5,384 bases of DNA, from assembly GCA_900769145.1 (NCBI GenBank), contig CAAGFN010000217.1, positions 1-5,384 on the forward strand, written 5' to 3'. This DNA is from Rikenellaceae bacterium. GTDB lineage: Bacteria; Bacteroidota; Bacteroidia; Bacteroidales; UBA932. A program made the translations under genes and the position numbers. This document shows, in pieces, positions 1 to 5,384 of the stretch (position 1 is its first letter; each line of letters opens with the position of its first letter). The notes beneath the pieces were generated by a model that had not been told where the DNA came from, made no database searches, and saw nothing but the letters and a program-made list of their open reading frames with translations.

Positions 1-1
1 T

Positions 2-181
2 GAGAAAGAAGTTTGGGAGTTCGCGGAAGTTGACGAAATTTGCAAATCAAAAGGATTGATGACAGGCTACGTTCTGGAGAAAATCAATGATTTATCATAT
101 GAGAAGGTGGATGATGCCGTAGTTGACCAGGACGGAGACCAAGTATTTGTAACAACTGATTATAAGGAGCAACTGATATGA
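2..181 (+). CDS. sngA: TerB-C-type protein, C-terminal end only (probable SngA of a Shango system)
   Basis: This frame is open from the first full codon of the window and gives 59 residues before TGA at 179-181; the start lies outside the window. The visible tail (EKEVWEFAEVDEICKSKGLM, followed by a hydrophobic INDLSYEKVDD stretch) resembles the C-terminal TerB-C module, where a 'GLM..G.LE.IN' helix precedes an acidic segment. In Shango the first gene encodes a TerB-domain protein, so position and partners support SngA. The biochemical role of TerB domains in defence systems is not settled; they have been proposed to act in membrane-associated or surveillance complexes. Its stop codon overlaps the sngB start (ATGA, 178-181), which implies translational coupling. 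Family assignment from 59 residues alone would be weak; the two following genes carry most of the weight. The gene is cut by the window edge, with no sign of decay. Confidence 0.72.
   Translation, partial: EKEVWEFAEVDEICKSKGLMTGYVLEKINDLSYEKVDDAVVDQDGDQVFVTTDYKEQLI
164..169 (+). promoter_or_regulatory. Shine-Dalgarno of sngB
   Basis: AAGGAG sits 8 bases before the ATG at 178, inside the last codons of sngA. Together with the ATGA stop/start overlap it fixes the sngB start and supports coupled translation of sngA and sngB. It is the clearest Shine-Dalgarno in the window; sngC and the recombinase have much weaker ones. Confidence 0.7.
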
Positions 182-1512
182 CAAGACCGATCAAGCCGAA
201 GGAGAGAGAAACAATTATCCAGTCACTGAAAAGCGGCGTGGTTCCACGTCTGGGACTGCAGCATATTCAGGTCGGAAGGAATGAGGAACTCAAGTCTTTC
301 ATTAAGGACATTGACACTATCGCGGACGGCGGCACATCGTTCAGGTTCGTGATCGGTGAGTATGGCTCCGGCAAGACTTTCTTCATGTCTCTTGTACGTT
401 CCATCGCACTGGAGAAGGGTCTTGTGACGGTTCATGCGGATCTGTCTCCAAGCAAGCGTCTTCACGGTTCTGACGGCCAGGCTCGACTGCTCTTTTCAGA
501 GCTCATCGCCAGTATGTCAACCCGAACAAAGCAGGACGGGAACGCCCTTGCAAACATACTGGACAAGTTCGTGATGCAGGTCAAGGCCGATGCCGAGGCA
601 TCCGGACAGACCAATGTTGAAAAGGCGATAATGACTTCTCTGAGCGAACTTAATGACTACACCTCGGGATTCAGCTTCGCGACTGTCGTCATGAAGTACT
701 GGCAGGGATACGAAGCCGGAAACGACACCTTGAAGGGGAATGCGCTCAGGTGGCTGCGTGCCGAGTACACCACAAGGACGGATGCATACAGGGAACTGGG
801 CGTTAGGGATATCATATCAGACAACTCTTTCTATGATTCCCTGAAACTGTATTCCGTACTTATCCGCAAGGCGGGGTACAAGGGTCTTCTTGTCTGCCTT
901 GATGAAATGGTGAACCTATACAAGATTACCAACAGCGTTTCTCGCAAGGCCAATTACGAACAGATTCTGTACATGATGAACAACACACTTCAGGGTACGT
1001 TCCCAAGCATCGGGTTCGTCATGTGCGGTACGCCGGAATTCCTGACGGACTCTGCGAGGGGACTGTACAGCTACGATGCCCTGAAGACCAGGCTCTCGGA
1101 GAATGCGTTCGTCAAGCAGTTGGGACTGATAGACTATAATTCAGTTGTCCTCAGGCTTGCCAGCCTGACAAAGGAGGAACTGTTTATCCTTCTAAAGAAC
1201 CTCCGCAATGTCTTCGCATTCGGTGATGAGAGCAAGTATCTTGTTCCGGATGATGCTTTGGTGTCTTACCTTCATCATTGTGACACGAGAATTGGGGAGA
1301 GCTATTTCCGTACGCCACGTACAACTATCAAGAGTTTCCTTGATCTGCTTTCGACATTGGAGCAGTATCCTGACGTGAAGTGGACGGATATCCTTGACAA
1401 GGTTGAAGTGGTGAAGGACGTAGAGCCTACAGAGGTTTCGGAGATTCTTGCAGAGCAGAAGACGGAACTCGACAAGGGAACCAAGGACGAATTCGCGGAA
1501 TTCAAGATGTAG
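178..1512 (+). CDS. sngB: DUF2791/BrxD-like P-loop ATPase (SngB of Shango)
   Basis: A 444-residue AAA-like ATPase of the DUF2791 (BREX ATP-binding, BrxD-like) family. Walker A is GEYGSGKT at residues 60-67. Walker B is GLLVCLDEM at 236-244, with D242 and E243 as the likely Mg-binding and catalytic acidic residues. A sensor-1-like strand GFVMCGTPEF follows at 279-288. Basic residues at 305 (KTRLSENAF) and at 378/381 (YFRTPRTTIKSFL) are candidates for arginine finger or sensor-2 roles. The N-terminal segment (RLGLQHIQVGRNEEL, residues 24-38) is typical of the family. No signal peptide or membrane segment is seen, so it should be cytoplasmic. The ATG overlaps the sngA stop and has a good ribosome site. 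BrxD pairs with the helicase BrxHI in type 2 BREX; here the same pair follows a TerB-type gene, which is the Shango arrangement. Its exact activity in defence is not known; an ATP-driven partner or loader of the helicase is an inference. The gene looks complete. Confidence 0.88.
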   Translation: MTRPIKPKERETIIQSLKSGVVPRLGLQHIQVGRNEELKSFIKDIDTIADGGTSFRFVIGEYGSGKTFFMSLVRSIALEKGLVTVHADLSPSKRLHGSDGQARLLFSELIASMSTRTKQDGNALANILDKFVMQVKADAEASGQTNVEKAIMTSLSELNDYTSGFSFATVVMKYWQGYEAGNDTLKGNALRWLRAEYTTRTDAYRELGVRDIISDNSFYDSLKLYSVLIRKAGYKGLLVCLDEMVNLYKITNSVSRKANYEQILYMMNNTLQGTFPSIGFVMCGTPEFLTDSARGLYSYDALKTRLSENAFVKQLGLIDYNSVVLRLASLTKEELFILLKNLRNVFAFGDESKYLVPDDALVSYLHHCDTRIGESYFRTPRTTIKSFLDLLSTLEQYPDVKWTDILDKVEVVKDVEPTEVSEILAEQKTELDKGTKDEFAEFKM

Positions 1513-1518
1513 GTAATC

Positions 1519-3687
1519 ATGGCGGGCCGCTCATCATCATTCGAACTGTTGCATCCCAAGGTTCAGAAATGGGTTTGGGGGCAGAACTGGTCAGCACTTC
1601 AGACTATTCAGGAATCGACCATCCCTTATGTTCTGAAGGCGGACAGGGACCTTGTTATCAGTGCATCGACAGGTGGTGGAAAAACCGAGGCCGTATTCCT
1701 GCCAATATTGTCCAGGATTCTGGAGTCGGGCAGTTCAAGCGGAGGTTATGCAGTCCTGTATATAAGTCCTCTGAAGGCTCTTATTAATGACCAGTATCGA
1801 AGGTTGCAGGATATGACCAAGGACATGGGAATCCCGGTCACTCCGTGGCATGGTGATGTGTCCGCGTCAGTAAAGACCAATTCTCTCAAGCATCCTTCTG
1901 GCATACTGATCATAACCCCAGAGTCGCTTGAAGCCATGCTGATGAACAGAAAGCAGACGCTTCATAATTCCTTCGACGGCTTGATGTATGTCGTGATAGA
2001 CGAGTTCCACAGTCTTCTCGGCTTCGAGAGAGGCAAGCAGTTGCAGTCGCTCCTTTCTCGTCTGGAGAACTATACAGGCAGAAAGGTGCCACGTATAGCC
2101 ATGAGCGCCACCCTGTCCGATTATGAGGCTGTTGAGCGCTTTCTGCGTCCCGATGGAAGCATGCCGTGCACCGTGCCTGAATGTGGAGAGTCCGACCATG
2201 AGATAAAGATACTTCTAAAGGAATACATCATTACCAAACAGCATGATTCCCTTGCTGTGGAGGATGAGATTTCCGAGGATATCTACAACAAGCTGCGTGG
2301 AACGAACAACCTCGTTTTTGCCAATTCAAGGGTTGACGTGGAAGCGTACAGCGTTGCCCTGGCGGAGAAATGCGAAAAGAACAATGTCCCCAATGAATTC
2401 AGGACGCATCACGGGAGCATTTCCAAGGTTGAAAGGGAATCCGTTGAACATGAACTCCTGGACGGCAGTTACCCTGTGACCGCCGTCTGTACCTGTACCC
2501 TTGAATTGGGAATAGATATAGGCAAGGTCAAATCTATCGCCCAGATAGGAAGCTGTTCGTCCGTGTCAAGCATCCGCCAACGTCTCGGACGTTCCGGCCG
2601 CAGGGGAGAGGCATCCATCCTCAGAATCTATTCCCACGATTCGGAGGAAGAAGGCTTCCTGTATGAACTGAGGCATTCGCTTGTTCAGAGTATAGCCGTT
2701 GTTGAACTGATTCGTGAGAAGAAGTATGAGAAGCCATGCATCAGTGCGTATCATTTCTCGACTCTCGTACAGCAGATTCTTTCCTGCCTGACCCAGTATG
2801 GAGGCTTCAGTCCTAAGGACGGCTGGCTGCTTCTCTGTAAGAATGGTGCATTCAGGAATGTCTCATCAACGATGTTTTTGGACCTTTTGAAGTTCCTTGG
2901 AGAGAAGAAGGTTCTTGCCATGACCCATAACGGCCTTGTCGTCATTGGAGAGGAAGGGGAGCGGATAGTGCGTCAGACCGATTTCTATGCCGCATTCAAG
3001 GCGGACAGGGAGATATCCGTGGTCAACAGGAAGAATGGGAAGGAGATAGGGACTGTCCAGAACATGGAGGAAGTGGGCGTGATGATTCTGTTAGGTGGCA
3101 GACGCTGGATGGTGGAGGAAAGTGATATCAAGGCCAAGCGTCTTATCGTCAGTCTTGTTAAAGACGGAGGACGGGCCTCGTATGTGGGCGGAGGCGCGCC
3201 TCTTGACCGTCTTATTGCGGAGAAGATGCAGGAGGTTCTGGAAGCGGATGAGATATATCCGTATCTGGACAAGAATACCGCTGCCATACAGGCGCTTGAG
3301 GAAGCCCGGACTTTCTACCGGGCAAATCATCTTGACAACCCGACCGTTCGTGGCTTCAAGGAGGTGATCACTATGACCTGGGGAGGTGATAAGATCAATC
3401 AAACCATTCATCTCTGTGCCAATCTTTATCTGGACAAGGCGGTAAAGACCACCGCTGTCTCGGTCAGCCTTTCGATTGACGACATGGTGGCCATCCTATC
3501 CAAAGGTAAGCCCAAAGCGGAAGATCTTGCCGCGCTTCTTCCAAGGGAGATCAAATGTGAGCAGAAGTATGATGAATTCCTTCCGGATAATCTTCTTGAT
3601 CTGGAGTATGGCGCATCAATGCTTGACGTGGATGGTGCATGGGAGGTTATGGAGCGCATCGTGTCTTTCGCCGATTGCGTACAATAA
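1519..3687 (+). CDS. sngC: Lhr/BrxHI-like DEAD/DEAH-box helicase (SngC of Shango)
   Basis: A 722-residue superfamily 2 helicase with the full motif set. The N-terminal FELLHP...QKWVW...LQTIQ (8-31) is the Lhr-type Q-motif region. Motif I is SASTGGGKT (48-56), Ia SPLKALINDQ (83-92), Ib ITPESLE (132-138), II DEFH (161-164), III SAT (196-198), IV NLVFANSR (264-271), V around TLELGIDIG (327-335), and VI QRLGRSGRRGE (354-364). The roughly 360-residue C-terminal part matches the extended Lhr/BrxHI layout and contains a winged-helix-like stretch after motif VI; I see no nuclease motif. Lhr-family enzymes move 3'-5' on nucleic acid using ATP. The ATG lies 6 bases after the sngB stop, with only a weak purine run before it, so the genes are surely co-transcribed. 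In Shango this is the third gene. Only 35 bases separate its stop from the IS66 end, and no convincing native terminator is seen there. Type 2 BREX BrxHI is the alternative, but no pglZ, pglX or pglW is visible. Confidence 0.88.
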   Translation: MAGRSSSFELLHPKVQKWVWGQNWSALQTIQESTIPYVLKADRDLVISASTGGGKTEAVFLPILSRILESGSSSGGYAVLYISPLKALINDQYRRLQDMTKDMGIPVTPWHGDVSASVKTNSLKHPSGILIITPESLEAMLMNRKQTLHNSFDGLMYVVIDEFHSLLGFERGKQLQSLLSRLENYTGRKVPRIAMSATLSDYEAVERFLRPDGSMPCTVPECGESDHEIKILLKEYIITKQHDSLAVEDEISEDIYNKLRGTNNLVFANSRVDVEAYSVALAEKCEKNNVPNEFRTHHGSISKVERESVEHELLDGSYPVTAVCTCTLELGIDIGKVKSIAQIGSCSSVSSIRQRLGRSGRRGEASILRIYSHDSEEEGFLYELRHSLVQSIAVVELIREKKYEKPCISAYHFSTLVQQILSCLTQYGGFSPKDGWLLLCKNGAFRNVSSTMFLDLLKFLGEKKVLAMTHNGLVVIGEEGERIVRQTDFYAAFKADREISVVNRKNGKEIGTVQNMEEVGVMILLGGRRWMVEESDIKAKRLIVSLVKDGGRASYVGGGAPLDRLIAEKMQEVLEADEIYPYLDKNTAAIQALEEARTFYRANHLDNPTVRGFKEVITMTWGGDKINQTIHLCANLYLDKAVKTTAVSVSLSIDDMVAILSKGKPKAEDLAALLPREIKCEQKYDEFLPDNLLDLEYGASMLDVDGAWEVMERIVSFADCVQ

Positions 3688-3722
3688 CTACGTGCTACCT
3701 GTTCAGGACATCCACAAGGGTC

Positions 3723-3743
3723 GTAAGCCTCCGGTGAGGCACG
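3723..3743. repeat. Probable IS66 terminus with GC-rich hairpin
   Basis: The end begins GTAAGC and contains a perfect 5-bp inverted repeat GCCTC-CGGT-GAGGC at 3727-3740, with CGT/ACG at 3722-3724 and 3741-3743 able to extend the stem across an AA bulge. It could be part of the transposase recognition end. On the + strand the same hairpin is the first structure a transcript leaving sngC would meet, but no clean T-tract follows, so terminator function is doubtful. The partner terminus is missing from the window. Confidence 0.45.
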
Positions 3744-3746
3744 TGT

Positions 3747-3799
3747 TGCGATTTTGTTCTGATTAGTTGCGATTAGTCTCGATTTTGTCACTAATCGCA
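3747..3799. repeat. Subterminal repeat block of the IS66 remnant
   Basis: Short motifs recur here: CGATTTTGT at 3749-3757 and 3780-3788, TTGCGATT at 3747-3754 and 3767-3774, and GATTAGT at 3761-3767 and 3771-3777. A perfect 10-bp inverted repeat, TGCGATTAGT at 3768-3777 and ACTAATCGCA at 3790-3799, has a 12-base loop and spans the transposase stop codon. Such blocks near an IS end may be transposase-binding sites, and the inverted repeat may shape the 3' end of the transposase mRNA. No T-run follows the stem on either strand, so a standard terminator is not supported. Confidence 0.55.
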
Positions 3800-4357
3800 G
3801 CAGTTTTGGCAAAGTTGGTTCTGGGACGCCCAGGCTCTTGGAAGGAGTTCCGCGAGGTCGCGACCGTCACGCAGGTAGTATGGGATTTGTTTGAGGACAT
3901 CCTCCATCCACACACGCGGTTCAATGCCGGCATTCTTGCAGGTACCTATAAGAGAGTACACTATTGCTGCGCGATATGCGGAGGCATCATTGCCGCAGAA
4001 GAGCCAATTTTTTCTTCCCAAAGCCAATGGCCTGATGGCTCGCTCAACAGGATTGTTGTCGATTGATATCCTCCCGTCATTGACATAACGGGAGAGTCTC
4101 GGAAGAAGAGTGAAGGCATATTCGATTGCCTGGCCGATTCTGCTCTTCGGAAGGACCATCGGATATGTATCTTTCATCCATTTCTCGAAGACACGGATTA
4201 CGGGATATGATTCCTTGATTCGCTTCTCTTTGCGTTGTTCCGGATTAAGTCCCGCGTCATCCGCTTCAGACTCCACCTTGTACAGTTTGCTGATATAGAC
4301 GATTGCCTCGGTGGCGTGTCTTTTGTCCGTATCCAGAGCCTCGACAAACTTGCGCCG
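3791..4357 (-). pseudogene. IS66-family transposase, C-terminal fragment
   Basis: About 188 codons remain of a protein normally near 500 residues. Reading on the - strand, similarity starts at RRKFVEAL (from 4357), the usual 'AH.RRKF' region of IS66 transposases, and runs in frame to TAG at 3791-3793. The hallmark DNNPVERAIRPLALGRKN is present; its Glu (codon 4043-4045) is the expected last catalytic acid of the DDE triad. The C-terminal IS66 tail (RVWMEDVLKQIPYYL...LLPRAW) is also intact. The N-terminal DNA-binding part and both catalytic Asp residues are missing, so the fragment cannot be an active transposase. The frame continues past 4357 to a stop at 4385-4387, but those codons do not look like IS66. 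A GTG at 4274-4276 would allow a 161-residue product, though expression is unlikely to matter. The wording is closest to what I know of Bacteroidales IS66 proteins. Confidence 0.88.
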
Positions 4358-4415
4358 CTTATCAAAAGCTTCTGATAAGAGGCGTTATCAAAAGGATATC
4401 GTTATCAAAAGAGCG

Positions 4416-4440
4416 TGCTGTCAGTCAGCAATATTTTTTT
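4416..4440 (+). terminator. Weak possible intrinsic terminator
   Basis: TGCTG-TCAGT-CAGCA (4416-4430) forms a perfect 5-bp stem with a 5-base loop, followed after ATA by seven T residues (4434-4440). The form is terminator-like on the + strand and would insulate the recombinase from upstream transcription. The stem is short and lies inside the repeat cluster, so it may be incidental. Confidence 0.25.
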
Positions 4441-4452
4441 GAGCATCAAGTC

Positions 4453-4460
4453 TACTTTTG
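4453..4460 (+). promoter_or_regulatory. Possible Bacteroidota -7 promoter box for the recombinase gene
   Basis: TACTTTTG fits the Bacteroidota -7 consensus TAnnTTTG and lies about 33 bases before the recombinase ATG, leaving a short 5' leader. No TTTG element is found at the expected 19-21 base distance upstream, so the match is partial. The box overlaps the inverted CTTTTGATAA copy, so anything binding that repeat would compete with RNA polymerase. Confidence 0.35.
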
Positions 4461-4471
4461 ATAATAATAGG

Positions 4472-4537
4472 AGATAACATTATAATTGGTTGATGGCAAT
4501 TCCGCCTCAAGCAAAACAATCAAATACAATGTTATCT
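4472..4537. repeat. Long imperfect inverted repeat enclosing the recombinase start codon
   Basis: AGATAACATT (4472-4481) is perfectly complementary to AATGTTATCT (4528-4537). Pairing continues inward: 4483-4484 with 4525-4526, and TTGGTTG (4486-4492) with CAATCAA (4517-4523) using one G-T wobble. In all, 19 of 21 positions per arm can pair, around a 24-base loop whose first three bases are the ATG at 4493. The AGGAG at 4469-4473 runs into the 5' arm. In RNA this would be a stable hairpin holding the translation start; in DNA it could be a protein-binding site, since the arms carry the same GTTATC core as the repeats upstream. Confidence 0.65.
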
Positions 4538-5370
4538 AAAAATTATCCAGTTTCGCAACTAGAATCATCCCTGACAGAAGGGCTGAAAAAGTATGGCCTG
4601 AAAGAAAGTGTCATAAAACGGCACACTCAAGGGCTAAGTGTATTATTGAACTTTATGAAGGAAAAGAAAATCCGATTCTTCAATGATGATGTATTTGATG
4701 CGTATCGGCAAGCACTTCTTTCCGACAGCATCCATTCGCCAAACTACAGAAAAGAAAAATACTGTACACTTTGTACATTGTCTGACATCTTGGAGGGTAG
4801 GCCACACTCCCGCCACGACATTAGGACCCCGCAAACAGATGCTGGATACCATGATGAAATGGGCAATCAGATCACCTCTTTTTTGGCAGCAATCTTGGCT
4901 GGACGAGTGAACAAAAGGACGATGCAAATGTACGAGAAAACGCTCAAGTGCTTTAGGACCTTTATATGCATGCATTCCGGTTCGTTCAGAAATCTTACAC
5001 GGGCCGATATAACAGAATATGTGAGTTCGCTTCAAAACTCAAGACCTAACAAATTGCTTCACTTGAGAAAGTTCCTTAGCTACCTCCATTCGGAGCGTAT
5101 TACAAACGAGGACTTTTCAAAAATGTTCTCACATGTCAGGGCCATCAGAAGGGAAAAAATACCATCCTACTATAGCAAAGAGGAAATCCTTAGGCTTGAG
5201 CATTCAATAGACAGATCGGGATCATTGGGCAAGAGGGATTATGCAATGGTATTGCTTGCTACTCGTCTGGGGCTCCGTTCTTCCGACATCAGGACATTGA
5301 AGTTCTCCAACATAGACTGGGACCGTAATGAAATCACCCTGATACAGTACAAGACCGGCCGTCGGATAAG
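4493..5370 (+). CDS. Tyrosine recombinase/integrase, N-terminal part (cut by contig end)
   Basis: An uninterrupted frame runs from ATG at 4493 to the window end; genuine sequence probably stops at 5370, giving about 292 codons. Two regions resemble SAM-like core-binding domains: residues about 24-100 (KKYGLKESVIKRHTQGLSVL) and about 125-215 (SFLAAILAGRVNKRTMQMYEKTL). The catalytic domain begins near IPSYYSKEEI (223-232). ATRLGLRSSDI (256-266) carries the first catalytic Arg (R262) and the usual acidic D265. QYKTGR (285-290) carries the beta-hairpin Lys (K287). The HxxR box and the nucleophilic Tyr lie beyond the contig. The family cuts and rejoins DNA at specific sites through a 3'-phosphotyrosine link. 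The frame opens after a TAA at 4475-4477, so 4490 (TTG) or 4493 are the first possible starts; ATG at 4529 (residue 13) is an alternative. The long N-terminal half recalls integrases found in multi-recombinase clusters, so further recombinase genes may follow. The region is visibly richer in A+T than the sng operon. Confidence 0.85.
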
Positions 5371-5384
5371 AGATCGGAAGAGCA
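5371..5384. other. Illumina adapter read-through at contig end (not biological)
   Basis: The last 14 bases, AGATCGGAAGAGCA, are identical to the start of the Illumina TruSeq adapter. They come directly after a conserved recombinase strand (QYKTGRRI) and replace the hydrophobic segment expected next in the family with RDRKS. The bases should be trimmed and the recombinase treated as truncated by the assembly, not by mutation. Confidence 0.93.

Larger units (their letters stand above)
3723..4357 (-). mobile_element. Truncated IS66-family insertion sequence (one end retained)
   Basis: The segment holds the C-terminal part of an IS66-type transposase on the - strand plus about 70 bases of IS downstream DNA ending in a probable terminus beginning GTAAGC at 3723, read from outside inward; IS66 termini commonly begin GTAAGC. 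The other end, the accessory genes (tnpA/tnpB type) and most of the transposase are absent. The right boundary is set where transposase similarity ends (about 4357), directly against the TTATCAAAAG repeats. With only one end present, no target-site duplication can be tested. It lies tail-to-tail with the sng operon and does not interrupt any sng gene. Confidence 0.75.
4356..4464. repeat. Cluster of TTATCAAAAG repeats, direct and inverted
   Basis: TTATCAAAAG occurs exactly at 4359-4368, 4385-4394 and 4402-4411, and inverted (CTTTTGATAA) at 4455-4464. A one-mismatch inverted copy, CTTCTGATAA at 4369-4378, abuts the first copy and makes a near-palindrome of 20 bp. The second and third copies share CGTTATCAAAAG and are 17 bp apart. 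A degenerate forward copy, GTTATCTAAAA, lies at 4531-4541. The cluster starts where the IS66 fragment breaks off and ends just before a tyrosine recombinase gene. Recombinase-binding or attachment-site function is an inference; operator sites for the recombinase promoter are the main alternative. Confidence 0.7.

Noticed and set aside
178..3687. Type 2 BREX (brxD-brxHI)
   Set aside because: The ATPase and helicase are related to BrxD and BrxHI, but the upstream partner looks TerB-C-like and no BREX core gene is visible, so Shango fits better.
3426..3812. 128-codon open frame on the - strand across the sngC end
   Set aside because: It lies opposite well-conserved sngC coding sequence, runs into the IS end, and has a low-complexity Ser/Arg-rich translation with no recognisable domain.
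3767..4066. 99-codon + strand frame after sngC as a fourth operon gene
   Set aside because: It is the reverse complement of the IS66 transposase tail, whose motifs (NNPVERAIRP and the LLPRAW end) prove the - strand reading.
4383..4411. CGTTATCAAAAG copies as integron attI/attC core sites beside an integron integrase
   Set aside because: The integron core is GTTRRRY, and GTTATCA does not fit (T in a purine position). The recombinase also points away from the sng genes and shows no integron-integrase-specific insertion in the part visible.
4356..4464. Short repeats as a CRISPR array
   Set aside because: The units are only 10-12 bp, occur in both orientations and have uneven spacing (26, 17 and about 53 bp start to start), with no cas genes.
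4643..5035. 130-codon open frame on the - strand within the recombinase region
   Set aside because: It is antisense to a continuous + strand recombinase frame with clear catalytic motifs downstream; the translation is unlike any family I know.

Overview
The window reads as an accessory, defence-island type fragment from a member of the Bacteroidota, most likely Bacteroidales. That assignment is an inference. It rests on the Bacteroidales-like wording of an IS66 transposase remnant, an A+T-rich recombinase leader with little Shine-Dalgarno character, and one match to the Bacteroidota -7 promoter motif. The window appears to be a short-read contig: it begins inside a gene and its last 14 bases are the start of an Illumina adapter.

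Left part (2-3687, + strand): a tight three-gene operon made of the C-terminal end of a TerB-C-type protein, a DUF2791/BrxD-like P-loop ATPase, and a large Lhr/BrxHI-like superfamily 2 helicase. This gene set and order match the described anti-phage system Shango (sngA-sngB-sngC). The ATPase and helicase are complete with all recognisable nucleotide-binding motifs intact. Only 59 codons of sngA are present.

Middle part (3723-4357, - strand): a remnant of an IS66-family insertion sequence lying tail-to-tail with the operon. It keeps one probable terminus and the C-terminal third of the transposase; the rest is gone. Transposase similarity stops exactly where a cluster of 10-bp repeats (TTATCAAAAG, three direct copies, one inverted exact copy, one inverted degenerate copy) begins.

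Right part (4359-5384, + strand): the repeat cluster, a small regulatory region with a strong imperfect inverted repeat around the start codon, and the first roughly 292 codons of a tyrosine recombinase. The recombinase keeps its first catalytic Arg and the beta-hairpin Lys but is cut off by the end of the contig. A plausible reading is that this recombinase and the repeats belong to the mobile unit that brought in or rearranged this locus. The best novelty candidate in the window is the repeat/recombinase module rather than the Shango genes, which are already described.
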